Assembly (NCBI GenBank): GCA_018380885.1
Contig: JAGZSY010000006.1
Coordinates: 186,001-250,000 of the forward strand
Direction: 5' to 3'
Length of the DNA stretch: 64,000 nt
DNA from: Enterocloster asparagiformis
GTDB lineage: Bacteria > Bacillota > Clostridia > Lachnospirales > Lachnospiraceae
Shown: piece after piece, positions 16,630 to 25,420 of the stretch
Position numbering within the stretch: the first letter of the stretch is position 1
How the letters are laid out: every line of letters begins with the position of its first letter
Program-made: the position numbers and the translations under genes
Notes under the pieces: model-generated
What the model was told of the DNA's origin: nothing
Databases searched by the model: none
Seen by the model: only the letters and a program-made list of their open reading frames with translations

Positions 16630-17817
16630 ATGAGATTCACATTACCCAGAGATCTGTACCATGGCAAGGATGCATTGGAAGCGTTAAAGACGCTGACCGG
16701 CAAAAAAGCGATTGTCGTAGTTGGCGGCGGCTCCATGAAGCGTTTCGGCTTCCTGGACAAGGTCGTGGACTACTTAAAAGAAGCTGGCATGGAAGTTCAG
16801 CTGTTTGAGGGCGTTGAGCCCGATCCCTCTGTTGACACTGTGATGAAGGGCGCGGAAGCTATGCGGCAGTTCGGTCCCGATTGGATCGTTGCCATCGGCG
16901 GCGGCTCTCCCATCGACGCGGCAAAGGCGATGTGGGCATTCTACGAGTACCCGGATACCACCTTTGAGGATTTGATCACACCGTTCAACTTCCCGACCCT
17001 GCGCACCAAGGCAAAATTCTGTGCGATTCCCTCCACGTCCGGTACGGCCACCGAGGTTACCGCATTTTCCGTAATTACCGACTACAACAAAGGCATCAAA
17101 TATCCGCTGGCCGACTTCAACATCACCCCGGATATCGCCATTGTAGACCCGGCTCTGGCTGAGACCATGCCCAAGAAGCTGACCGCTCACACCGGTATGG
17201 ACGCCATGACCCACGCCATCGAAGCGTACGTTTCCACCCTTCACTGCGAGTACACCGACCCGTTAGCTCTCCATGCCATCGAGATGATTAACGAGTATTT
17301 GATTCCATCTTATAACGGGGATATGGAAGCCCGCGATAAGATGCATGACGCCCAGTGTCTGGCCGGTATGGCATTCTCCAACGCTCTGTTGGGAATCGTT
17401 CATTCCATGGCCCACAAAACCGGCGCAGCATATTCCGGCGGCCACATTGTTCACGGTTGTGCAAATGCAATGTACCTGCCCAAGGTGATTAAGTTCAATG
17501 CCAAAGAACCTGAGGCCGCTGCCAGATATGCCAAGATTGCGAAATTCATCAATCTGCCCGGAAGCACGGACGAGGAGCTGACCACTGCCCTGATCAACCG
17601 CCTGTTGGAAATGAACAAGGCGCTGGATATTCCCACCTGCATCAAGGATTACGAGGGAGGAATTATCGACGAGAAGGAATTCATGGATAAGCTGCCCAAG
17701 GTTGCAGAGCTGGCCGTAGGCGACGCCTGCACAGGCTCCAACCCCAGATCCATCAACCCGGATCAGATGGCGAAGCTGCTGAAATGCTGCTTCTACGACG
17801 AGGAAGTTGATTTCTAA
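16630..17817 (+). CDS. Iron-containing alcohol dehydrogenase
   Basis: A 395-aa type III alcohol dehydrogenase, NAD(P)H-dependent. The nucleotide-binding loop GGGSPIDAAKAM is near residue 95; metal ligands are expected in the region GMDAMTHAIEAYVS and in HSMAHKTGAAYSGGHIVHG. The start ATG has AAAGGAGAGG upstream and agrees with the usual MRFTLPRDLYHG beginning. Likely reduces an aldehyde during fermentation (butanol or ethanol type); the exact alcohol is not readable. The Rex-like site supports redox control. Confidence 0.93.
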   Translation: MRFTLPRDLYHGKDALEALKTLTGKKAIVVVGGGSMKRFGFLDKVVDYLKEAGMEVQLFEGVEPDPSVDTVMKGAEAMRQFGPDWIVAIGGGSPIDAAKAMWAFYEYPDTTFEDLITPFNFPTLRTKAKFCAIPSTSGTATEVTAFSVITDYNKGIKYPLADFNITPDIAIVDPALAETMPKKLTAHTGMDAMTHAIEAYVSTLHCEYTDPLALHAIEMINEYLIPSYNGDMEARDKMHDAQCLAGMAFSNALLGIVHSMAHKTGAAYSGGHIVHGCANAMYLPKVIKFNAKEPEAAARYAKIAKFINLPGSTDEELTTALINRLLEMNKALDIPTCIKDYEGGIIDEKEFMDKLPKVAELAVGDACTGSNPRSINPDQMAKLLKCCFYDEEVDF

Positions 17818-17881
17818 TCACTTCCGTTAACATTGGGAACAACCTATAAACGGTTTGTTTTTTACTGCCTCACGGAAAAGG

Positions 17882-17910
17882 CGGAAAGCGTAACAGCTTT
17901 CCGTCTTTTC
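17882..17910. terminator. Bidirectional terminator between the dehydrogenase and the membrane protein gene
   Basis: CGGAAAGC pairs with GCTTTCCG, with T-rich sequence on both strands. It can end both convergent transcripts. Confidence 0.75.
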
Positions 17911-18530
17911 TAATTCCCGGGCACATTCCATAAATATCCGCCGGGCAAAGGCTGGGCCTCCCTCTGCAAGAGCCGCTCCATATGCCTCAAAAAACCGCAC
18001 AGCCCGACTACCAGAAACAGCTCCAAAAAGCTTGTGATAAAGCCGGCGGCAAGCAGCAGGAGCAGAGCCGCCGCAGCGATCCCCCACATGGCATTCCAGG
18101 CCGCCCTGAAATGCCGTCTGTTCTTCACGCTCAAAAAGCGCAGGAAAATCACCAGGGCCGCTGCCAGCAGAATCGGTGAAAAAAACGCCAGCAGCACGTG
18201 AAGCGCGGCCTCGGCGGGTTCCTCCTCCGGGAGATAGGGGATCGTCACCGCGGACATGATAAAAACCCCGGCTGCGGCCACCAGCCGTTTTCCCGCCGTC
18301 CCCCGGTAACGGCCCAGACGGAACAGGTAGAGCGTATACCTGCAATAGTACCACCCGGTAATCCAGCCCCAGATCAACAGCAGGCCGCGGCGCCCTCCGG
18401 TGTTCCCCAGAACCGACAAGTTCGTGTCAAACCAATTTCCCAGCGAGGCCAGCAGTACCGTCAGCCCCGGGATAAGATAAATAGTGAATAGGTCGTATTT
18501 TCCCCTGAAACGCTGTCTCTGTGCCTCCAC
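17910..18530 (-). CDS. Predicted polytopic membrane protein
   Basis: A 206-aa protein with about five hydrophobic helices and basic loops. I do not recognise the family. The helix pattern is coherent and no competing frame has comparable composition. It begins with GTG behind GGAGGCGG. It lies alone between the convergent dehydrogenase and the terminator of the aminotransferase gene upstream, so it probably has its own weak promoter or relies on readthrough. No functional residues stand out. Confidence 0.65.
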   Translation of the reverse strand: MEAQRQRFRGKYDLFTIYLIPGLTVLLASLGNWFDTNLSVLGNTGGRRGLLLIWGWITGWYYCRYTLYLFRLGRYRGTAGKRLVAAAGVFIMSAVTIPYLPEEEPAEAALHVLLAFFSPILLAAALVIFLRFLSVKNRRHFRAAWNAMWGIAAAALLLLLAAGFITSFLELFLVVGLCGFLRHMERLLQREAQPLPGGYLWNVPGN

Positions 18531-18549
18531 CGCTGCCGCCTCCTCTCAG

Positions 18550-18602
18550 AAAAAAGTCAAAGGAGCGGACCAGCCGGCGTGTTCGTCCGGTTGGCCGCTC
18601 CT
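18550..18602 (-). terminator. Terminator of the class I aminotransferase gene
   Basis: AGGAGCGG on one side pairs with CCGCTCCT on the other, with imperfect inner pairing CCAACCGG/CCGGCTGG, followed on the minus strand by TTTGACTTTTTT. Confidence 0.75.
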
Positions 18603-18656
18603 TATCATTATCTGAAAAAGACGGTGCTTTTACACTTGTATGATTTTCCTGGAAAT

Positions 18657-19946
18657 TCAATCCATTGTTTTTAACAGCTTTTCCACGCTGGTCAGCTTCA
18701 CGCACAGCGAAAACAGCTCGGTGGCCGTGATCAGGTCGCCTAAGGGCGGATAGGTGGGCGCTATGCGGATGTTGCGGTCGTCTGGGTCCTTGCCGTAGGG
18801 GTAGGTGGCGCCCGCTCCTGTCATCACCACGCCGGCCTTTTTACATCTGGCCACAATTTCCTTGGCGCAGCCCTCCAGGGAGTCGAAGGAAATGAAATAA
18901 CCGCCCTTGGGCATGGTCCAGGCGCCGATTCCCAGGCCGCCCAGCTCGCGCTCCAAAATCTCCTCCACAGCTTCAAATTTCGGACGGATGATATCGGCGT
19001 GCTTGCGCATATGCTCCACCATTCCGTGGATATCCCCAAAGAAGCGCACATGGCGCAGCTGGTTCACCTTGTCGTGTCCGATGGTCTGGAACTTCAGCTG
19101 GCGCTTGATGTCCTCCAGGTTGTTGAGGGAGGCCGCGATGCAGGCGATTCCCGAACCCGGGAAGCTGATCTTGGAGGTGGAGGCGAATTTGTAGACCAGG
19201 TCGGGGTTACCCGCCCGCTTGCACTCCGCCAAAATCTCGATCAGATGGTCCTGATCATGGTCGTATAAGTGGTGTACGCCGTAGGCGTTGTCCCAGTAAA
19301 TGCGGAAGTCCGGGGCCGCTGGTTTCAGGCGCGCAAAACGGCGAACCGTCTCGTCGGAGTAGGAATAGCCCTGGGGATTGGAATACTTGGGCACGCACCA
19401 GATTCCCTTGATGGCGGAGTCGGAGCTAACCAGCTCTTCCACCACATCCATATCCGGTCCGTCCTGGGTCATGGGCACATTGATCATCTCAACCCCGAAA
19501 TACTCGGTGATGGCGAAATGCCGGTCATATCCGGGAACGGGGCAGAGAAACTTTACCTTATCCAGCTTGCACCAGGGGGTGTTTCCCATGACGCCGTGGG
19601 TCATGGAGCGGGACACGGTGTCATACATCACGTTCAAGCTGGAGTTGCCGTAAATGATGATCAGATCGGAATTGACCTCCATCATGTCGGCCAAAAGCTC
19701 CTTGGCCTCATCGATACCGGTCAGCACGCCGTAATTGCGGCAGTCCGTGCCGTCCTCGCAGGTCAGGTCGTCGTTGCTGCTGAGCACATCCATCATCCCC
19801 ATGGACAAGTCGAGCTGTTCCACGCTGGGCTTGCCCCTGGACATATCCAGCTTCAGATCCTTCCCCTGCATCTCGCGGTACTGGGCCTTCAGTTCCTTGC
19901 GCAGTGCAATCAGTTCTTCCTTCGTCATCTCCGCATATGGCTTCAT
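18657..19946 (-). CDS. Class I/II aminotransferase (aspartate aminotransferase-like, PF12897 type)
   Basis: A 429-aa PLP-dependent aminotransferase. The PLP lysine is in the ASTSKISFPGSGIA segment and the cofactor-binding asparagine/aspartate/tyrosine in YWDNAYGVHHLY. The long N-terminal helix region (MTKEELIALRKELKAQYREM) and overall length match the group annotated as aspartate aminotransferase/MocR-like aminotransferase without DNA-binding domain. AGGAGGAAATT precedes the ATG. Probably transfers between aspartate or alanine and 2-oxoglutarate; the amino donor is uncertain. It is monocistronic with promoter and terminator. Confidence 0.9.
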   Translation of the reverse strand: MKPYAEMTKEELIALRKELKAQYREMQGKDLKLDMSRGKPSVEQLDLSMGMMDVLSSNDDLTCEDGTDCRNYGVLTGIDEAKELLADMMEVNSDLIIIYGNSSLNVMYDTVSRSMTHGVMGNTPWCKLDKVKFLCPVPGYDRHFAITEYFGVEMINVPMTQDGPDMDVVEELVSSDSAIKGIWCVPKYSNPQGYSYSDETVRRFARLKPAAPDFRIYWDNAYGVHHLYDHDQDHLIEILAECKRAGNPDLVYKFASTSKISFPGSGIACIAASLNNLEDIKRQLKFQTIGHDKVNQLRHVRFFGDIHGMVEHMRKHADIIRPKFEAVEEILERELGGLGIGAWTMPKGGYFISFDSLEGCAKEIVARCKKAGVVMTGAGATYPYGKDPDDRNIRIAPTYPPLGDLITATELFSLCVKLTSVEKLLKTMD

Positions 19947-20038
19947 AATTTCCTCCTCATGATCGTCTCATCCATTTTTTGTTGCCGGTGTGCAGACATT
20001 TGTCCTTGTACCATCTACACTTTCCTGCATTGTAACCA

Positions 20039-20068
20039 AGCATATCACTAATCAGGGGGTTCCGTCAA
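20039..20068 (-). promoter_or_regulatory. Promoter of the class I aminotransferase gene
   Basis: TTGACG and TATGCT, 18 bases apart on the minus strand, about 90 bases before the ATG. Confidence 0.5.
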
Positions 20069-20145
20069 TACAAAATTTTCTTATACAGATAAAAGTACGG
20101 CTTATATTTTGATTTTATACATACGGTTCTGCTTATAGCCTTCCG

Positions 20146-21585
20146 CTACCGGTCCAACAGCTCCCTCACCAGACGGTTCACCAGAGCCGGGTCTGCCTTT
20201 CCTTTCATCGCCCGCATGGTCTGGCCCACCAAAAATCCCATGGCCTTCTCCTTGCCGCCGCGGTAATCCTCCACGGACTGTGGGTTGGCGTCCAGAACCG
20301 CCTCCACCGCTGCCCGCAGGGCCCCCTCGTCGTTCACGACCCTGAGGCCGTTTTCCTCCACGAACCGCTCCGGGTCCGCATCATTTGTAAATATTTCCTC
20401 AAACACTGTCTTTGCCACAGTCCTGTTGATCACATTCTGCTCCACCATCTTCACCAGGGCCGCCAGGTGGGCGGGCGTGAAATGCATCTGGTCCCCATCC
20501 ATTTCATGCTCTTTCAAAAGCCTCATGCCCTCCACCATCAGCCAGTTTGATACCTCCTTGGGCCGTCCGCAGAGCGCTGTCGTCTCCTCAAACAGGTCCG
20601 CCATGCGCTTGGAACTGGTTATCAGCTCTGCGTCGTATTTCGGCAGATCAAACGCTTCCATATAATAGGAAATCTTCTCGGTCCGCAGTTGAGGAAGCCC
20701 CGCCTTCACACGGCCGATCCACTGGTCGCTTATGACCACCGGGGGCAGGTCCGGGTCCGGAAAATACCGGTAGTCCCTGGCGTCCTCCTTGGAGCGCATG
20801 GCCTTGGAGCTCTCCTTGTTGTCATCCCAGCGGCGTGTCTCCTGAACCACGGCCCTGCCCTCCTCGATCAGCTCAATCTGGCGCTTTCTCTCGCCCTCAA
20901 TGGCCCTGGCAATGGCCTTAAAGGAGTTTAAGTTCTTCATCTCCGTACGGGTGCCAAACTCCGGCGCACCAAGCTCCCGCACGGACAGGTTCACGTCCGC
21001 GCGCATGGAGCCCTCCTGAAGCTTGCAGTCCGAAGCCCCCAGATACTGGATGATCAACCGCAGCTTTTCCAGATAGGCGATAACCTCGGCTGCGCTTCTC
21101 ATATCCGGCTCCGACACGATCTCAATCAGCGGCACGCCGCTGCGGTTGTAGTCCACCAGAGAGCAGTCCTCCCACTCGTCATGGATCAGCTTTCCGGCGT
21201 CCTCCTCCATATGAATCTCATGGATGCCCACCCGTTTGTTCAAGCCGGACTCCGTCTCGATTTCCAGCCAGCCGTCGTGGCAGATGGGAAGGTAGAGCTG
21301 GGAAATCTGATAGTTCTGCGGGTTGTCCGGATAAAAATAGTTTTTCCGGTCGAACTTGCAATACTGGTTGATCCGGCAGTTGGTAGCCAGGCCCACGGCC
21401 AGGGCGTACTCCACCACCTGCCTGTTCAACACCGGCAGGGAGCCGGGCATCCCCGTGCACACCGGACAGGTGTGGGTGTTTGGCGCGCCGCCGAACTCCG
21501 TGGAGCAGGAGCAGAAAATTTTCGTTTTGGTGGCCAGCTCCACGTGGACCTCCAGACCGATCACGGTCTCATACTGTTTGCTCAT
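20146..21585 (-). CDS. gatB: Asp-tRNA(Asn)/Glu-tRNA(Gln) amidotransferase subunit B
   Basis: The tRNA-binding and kinase subunit of GatCAB, which phosphorylates and amidates Asp-tRNA(Asn) or Glu-tRNA(Gln). Length 479 aa is normal. N-terminal MSKQYETVIGLEVHVELAT and the Cys cluster (CSCSTEF...CPVCTG) typical of GatB are present; the tail domain (QTMRAMKGKADPALVNRLV) is intact. Its ATG overlaps the gatA stop by 4 bases, so translation is coupled. It is the last gene of the T-box-aspS-gatC-gatA-gatB operon. Confidence 0.97.
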   Translation of the reverse strand: MSKQYETVIGLEVHVELATKTKIFCSCSTEFGGAPNTHTCPVCTGMPGSLPVLNRQVVEYALAVGLATNCRINQYCKFDRKNYFYPDNPQNYQISQLYLPICHDGWLEIETESGLNKRVGIHEIHMEEDAGKLIHDEWEDCSLVDYNRSGVPLIEIVSEPDMRSAAEVIAYLEKLRLIIQYLGASDCKLQEGSMRADVNLSVRELGAPEFGTRTEMKNLNSFKAIARAIEGERKRQIELIEEGRAVVQETRRWDDNKESSKAMRSKEDARDYRYFPDPDLPPVVISDQWIGRVKAGLPQLRTEKISYYMEAFDLPKYDAELITSSKRMADLFEETTALCGRPKEVSNWLMVEGMRLLKEHEMDGDQMHFTPAHLAALVKMVEQNVINRTVAKTVFEEIFTNDADPERFVEENGLRVVNDEGALRAAVEAVLDANPQSVEDYRGGKEKAMGFLVGQTMRAMKGKADPALVNRLVRELLDR

Positions 21586-23141
21586 ACGCGTTTCCCCCCT
21601 CTCAGCCGTGCCCCGGCGGACTCTCCTCTGCCGGCCGCCACCGCGGCGTCCAATTCATTTTCCTCTGCCGGTCTTTTCCCCTGCTGGAAATCCAGTTTCT
21701 TCCAATTTATGGTTTTTTCAACGGCATAGGCCGCCCAGATAATCTCCTTCTCCTTAAAGCAGTCCCCGATCAGCTGCACGCCGATGGGCAGACCTTTGGC
21801 GTCCAGGCCGCAGGGGAGGCTGAGGGCGGGCAAGCCCGCCAGGTTCACGGAGATGGTGTAAATGTCGCCCAGATACATTTTAAGCGGATCGGACAGGGAG
21901 CTGCCCAGAAGCGGAGCCGTGCCGGGGGCTGTTGGGCCCAGGATCACGTCGAAGCGCTTGAAAGCCTTGTCAAACTCCGCCTTGATCAGCGCTTTTGTGC
22001 GCAGGGCCTTTAAATAATAGGCGTCATAGTAGCCGGAGCTGAGCACAAAGGAGCCCAGCATGATGCGCCGCTTTACCTCCGGCCCGAAGCCCTCTGAGCG
22101 CGTTTTCTTGTACATACTGTGAAGGTCCTCGTAATCTCCCGCGCGGTAGCCGTATTTCACGCCGTCAAACCGTGACAGGTTGGAGCTGGCCTCCGCGGAG
22201 GCGATCACGTAGTAGGCCGGGATGGCGTAGTCCACCAGGCCCAGGTCAAATTCCTCCACCTCGGCGCCCTTTTCCCTCAGAGCCTCGGCGGCGCCCAACA
22301 CCGCCCTCTTCACCTCCGGGTCCAGGCCCTCGCCGAAATAGTCCCGGGGCAGGCCTACCCGCAGCCCTCTGACATTGTCCCGCAGCGCCGAGGTAAAATC
22401 GCAGTCCTCCCGGGCGACGGAGGTGCTGTCCTTGGGATCGTAGGCGGAAATGATCTCCAGGGCCGCCGCGCAGTCCTCCACGTTTCCGGCGACGGGCCCC
22501 ACCTGATCCAGGGAGGAACCGTAGGCGATCAGCCCGTAGCGGGATACCGTCCCGTAGGTTGGCTTGATTCCGGTCACGCCGCAGAAGGAGCTGGGCTGGC
22601 GGATGGAACCGCCGGTGTCGGAACCCAGAGCCAGGAAGCACTCTCCGGCCGCAACCGCCGCGCAGGAGCCGCCCGACGAGCCGCCGGGCACGTGCTCCCG
22701 GTTCCAGGGGTTGCGGGTGACGCCGAAGAAAGACGTTTCCGTGGTGCTCCCCATGGCGAACTCATCCATGTTGGTCTTACCCAGGACCACGGCTCCGGCC
22801 GCCTCCAGGCACTTGACCGCCTGGGCCGTATAGGTGGGCACAAAATGCTCGAGAATCCTGGAGCCGCACGTGGTCCGCAGACCTGCGGTGCAGAGATTGT
22901 CCTTGACCGCCACCGGCACCCCGGCCAGCGGCCCCGTGAGCTCTCCCGAGCGGATGCGTCTCTGGACCTCTCCCGCCCGCTCCAGGGCCCGCTGGCGGTC
23001 CACAGTGACAAAGGCGTGTACGGACGGCTCCATCTCAGCTATGCGCTCCAGCGCCGCTTCCGCCGCCTCCACGGCGCTCACCGCGCCGGTTTTGATCTGT
23101 CTGCCCAATTCCAGGGCTGTTAAATCGAATATGCTGTCCAC
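21582..23141 (-). CDS. gatA: Asp-tRNA(Asn)/Glu-tRNA(Gln) amidotransferase subunit A
   Basis: Glutamine amidase subunit supplying ammonia to GatB. The amidase triad is visible: Lys about 80 in VAVKDNLC, cis-Ser about 155 in GGSSGGS and nucleophile Ser about 179 in DTGGSIR. The start is GTG with AGGAGGA directly upstream; an in-frame ATG 18 bases earlier overlaps the gatC stop and its ribosome site is worse. About 35 extra C-terminal residues rich in Arg/Gly/Ala/Glu follow the conserved end; their role is unknown. Confidence 0.96.
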   Translation of the reverse strand: MDSIFDLTALELGRQIKTGAVSAVEAAEAALERIAEMEPSVHAFVTVDRQRALERAGEVQRRIRSGELTGPLAGVPVAVKDNLCTAGLRTTCGSRILEHFVPTYTAQAVKCLEAAGAVVLGKTNMDEFAMGSTTETSFFGVTRNPWNREHVPGGSSGGSCAAVAAGECFLALGSDTGGSIRQPSSFCGVTGIKPTYGTVSRYGLIAYGSSLDQVGPVAGNVEDCAAALEIISAYDPKDSTSVAREDCDFTSALRDNVRGLRVGLPRDYFGEGLDPEVKRAVLGAAEALREKGAEVEEFDLGLVDYAIPAYYVIASAEASSNLSRFDGVKYGYRAGDYEDLHSMYKKTRSEGFGPEVKRRIMLGSFVLSSGYYDAYYLKALRTKALIKAEFDKAFKRFDVILGPTAPGTAPLLGSSLSDPLKMYLGDIYTISVNLAGLPALSLPCGLDAKGLPIGVQLIGDCFKEKEIIWAAYAVEKTINWKKLDFQQGKRPAEENELDAAVAAGRGESAGARLRGGKRV

Positions 23142-23151
23142 GGCTCTCCTC

Positions 23152-23445
23152 CTATTCAACGGTCCGCGGCACCTTAAAGGCGCCGTCCTTCTGTTCCGGG
23201 GCGTTGGCCAGGATGTTTTCCCGGTCGTCGCCGTTTGTCACCGCGTCCCCGCGGAACACATTGTATACTGGAAACACGTGTGACATGGGCTCCACGCCCT
23301 CCGTGTCCAGCTCATTTAACTTATCGATATAGTCCAGCATGCGGCCCATGTCGCGGCCGGCCGCCTCCCGCTCCTGCGGCGTGAGCTCCAGCTGTGCCAG
23401 AATCCCCACGTAATCAATGGTTGCCTCGTCTACTATCTTAGCCAT
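23152..23445 (-). CDS. gatC: Asp-tRNA(Asn)/Glu-tRNA(Gln) amidotransferase subunit C
   Basis: A 97-aa small subunit that wraps around the GatA-GatB interface. The GatC pattern is clear: VGILAQLELTPQEREAAGRD near the N-terminus, DYIDKLNELDTEGVEPMSHV in the middle and a C-terminal DGAFKVPRTVE. GAAAGGA precedes the ATG. It lies 62 bases after aspS and 10 bases before the gatA start. Confidence 0.96.
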   Translation of the reverse strand: MAKIVDEATIDYVGILAQLELTPQEREAAGRDMGRMLDYIDKLNELDTEGVEPMSHVFPVYNVFRGDAVTNGDDRENILANAPEQKDGAFKVPRTVE

Positions 23446-23507
23446 AAATGGATATCCTTTCTCTGTGATGACTTATTATGGTGGATACGATCGCTTATTG
23501 ATGTTAT

Positions 23508-24839
23508 CTAGGGCTCCAGCCGCGTCACATCCCTGGGGAACATGGCGGCCTCGCGGACATTCTGTTCGTCCAGGAGCCGCATGGTCAGGCGCTCCAGGCC
23601 GATTCCCAGGCCGCCGTGGGGCGGCATGCCGTATTTGAAAATCATCAGGTAGGAGGCGATATCCTCAGGGTCCATGCCCCGTTTCTGCATTTTCCTGAGA
23701 ATCTCGTCGTAGTCGTGGATCCGCTGCCCCCCGGTGGTCACCTCCAGCCCCTTAAACAGCAGGTCAAAGCTGAGGGTGTATCTGGGGTCCGAAGGATCAT
23801 CCATGGCGTAGAAGGGGCGCTTCCTGGAAGGATAGTGGGTTACAAACACAAAGTCGCTGCCGCATTCCTCCTTGAAATACCGGCCGATCAGCAGCTCCTC
23901 CTCCGGCTCCAGGTCATAGGGGTTGCGGATTTTCCGCTGGTATTTCTCCGACGCCAGCTCCTTGGCCCGGTCAAAGCGCACCGCCGGGATTCTGGCAACG
24001 TCCGGGAGCGTCACGTTCAATATATCCAGCTCCTTTTGGTACTCCCTGCCCAGCAGGCCCATGACGTACTGGAGCATCCCCGTCTCCATGGCCATAACGT
24101 CCTCAAAGCCGTCGATGTATCCCATCTCAAAATCCAGGCTGGTGTACTCGTTCAGATGGCGGGTGGTGTTGTGCTTCTCCGCCCGGAACACCGGCGCGGC
24201 CTCAAACACCCTGTCGTAGACGCCCACCATGGTCTGCTTGTAAAACTGCGGGCTCTGGCCTAACTCCGCTTTTTTGTTGAAATAATCCAGCTTAAACACG
24301 TTGGAGCCGCCCTCCGCGCCCCGGGCCACAATCTTGGGGGTGCGGATTTCCGTAAAGCCCTGGCCGAACAGGTAATCCCGAAAGCCCCTGACGATCCCCT
24401 CCTGTATTTTGAATTTCGCCCGCTCCCGCAGGTTGCGCAGCGAGACGGGGCGCAGGGCCAGTTTGGTCTCCAAAGATGTGTTGAGCTTCCATTTGCTCAC
24501 AGGAAGGGGGAGCGGGGCCGCAGGCTGTGACAGCACCCGCAGCTCCCTTAAGCGGACTTCATATCCGCCCGGCGCGCGCTCCTCCCGTTTCACTGTCCCG
24601 GTCACCTCCACCGCGGATTCCTCTTTCAGGTTTCGAATGTCAAAATTGGTAACGCCCTCCTCGTACACGCACTGCAGCAGGCCTTCCGCCCTTCGCAGCA
24701 CCACAAAGGCCACCTCGCCCATATTGCGGATGGTGTGGACCGCGCCGTTTGTGCGAATCTCCTTGTCCTCATAGCCGCCGGCTAGAATCTGCCGGATCGG
24801 CGTCACCGCTTTCTCTCTTACTCCTTCGATGAATTCCAT
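23508..24839 (-). CDS. aspS: Aspartyl-tRNA synthetase, archaeal type (probably non-discriminating)
   Basis: A 443-aa class IIb synthetase. It lacks the ~150-residue GAD insertion of bacterial AspRS (about 590 aa) and so belongs to the short archaeal/eukaryotic type. An OB-fold anticodon domain is in about residues 1-105; class II motif 2 (FRAEKHNTTRHLNEYTSLDF) and motif 3 (GGLGIGLERLTM) are intact. Placement with gatCAB implies it charges both tRNA(Asp) and tRNA(Asn), GatCAB then converting Asp-tRNA(Asn) to Asn-tRNA(Asn). First gene behind the T-box. Confidence 0.93.
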   Translation of the reverse strand: MEFIEGVREKAVTPIRQILAGGYEDKEIRTNGAVHTIRNMGEVAFVVLRRAEGLLQCVYEEGVTNFDIRNLKEESAVEVTGTVKREERAPGGYEVRLRELRVLSQPAAPLPLPVSKWKLNTSLETKLALRPVSLRNLRERAKFKIQEGIVRGFRDYLFGQGFTEIRTPKIVARGAEGGSNVFKLDYFNKKAELGQSPQFYKQTMVGVYDRVFEAAPVFRAEKHNTTRHLNEYTSLDFEMGYIDGFEDVMAMETGMLQYVMGLLGREYQKELDILNVTLPDVARIPAVRFDRAKELASEKYQRKIRNPYDLEPEEELLIGRYFKEECGSDFVFVTHYPSRKRPFYAMDDPSDPRYTLSFDLLFKGLEVTTGGQRIHDYDEILRKMQKRGMDPEDIASYLMIFKYGMPPHGGLGIGLERLTMRLLDEQNVREAAMFPRDVTRLEP

Positions 24840-24894
24840 AGTGTCTACCTCATTTCTTCATACAAGTGGACTGGTTTCCTGTACGTATCACGGA

Positions 24895-25256
24895 GCAATG
24901 CCGGGCATCAAAAAATCCCGCCCCGGAATACGTACAAAATCGTATTCCGGGACGGGATCATACTGTTTTATGTCAACAATCAGAATTCCCGCGGTACCAC
25001 CCGCATTGGGTTCCGGCAAGCCGGCTCCCCACTCTTGGCACGTAACGTGTGCGGCGTGTACGCCTACTTTTAACGCCCTGCTCAAAAACGGGCATTGGTT
25101 CGACGTACCAGCTCCGGAGTGTTCCCTTCGCCCAGTCCTGCGCGGCGGCGCTCTCAATCGGTGACGCCCCCTCCCTGTTACATTCCTCAGGCAAGAGTCT
25201 CCTTCATAGCTTTTTCCCCCGGCGCGGACTCTCATCTTCGCCGGTTCGATTTAATA
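24895..25256 (-). promoter_or_regulatory. T-box leader of the aspS-gatCAB operon
   Basis: The conserved T-box core TGGTACCGCGGG is at about 24988-25000 on the minus strand, followed by an intrinsic terminator (24909-24959: about 18 paired bases, then TTTTTT). Stem I can be drawn with ACCGG/CUGGU at its base and GUCCGCGC/GCGC-A-GGAC above. On its 3' side GGGAACACTCC offers AAC (Asn) as specifier; this reading is tentative, Asp (GAC) is the alternative. Uncharged tRNA should stabilise the antiterminator and switch the operon on. Confidence 0.92.
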
Positions 25257-25262
25257 CCATCT

Positions 25263-25291
25263 AAAATAGCGCACCGGGCGGCAAAAGTCAA
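25263..25291 (-). promoter_or_regulatory. Promoter of the T-box-aspS-gatCAB operon
   Basis: TTGACT and TATTTT are exactly 17 bases apart on the minus strand, placing the transcription start near 25256 at the beginning of the T-box leader. Confidence 0.65.
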
Positions 25292-25420
25292 GGCGAAAAT
25301 TTATCTGGGGATAAATTTGGTAAAAATAAAAGTTTTTTGCCCGTGAACCACGCCGGGCAGACAGGCTGACAGTTTAAAATTGCAGGTTAAGGGGCTTCTG
25401 CGGCGGAAATCCCCTGGGCT

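Noticed and set aside
17827..18354. 175-codon frame overlapping the small membrane protein gene
   Set aside because: It has irregular composition without helices or motifs; the overlapping 206-aa frame has a consistent membrane topology and a ribosome site.
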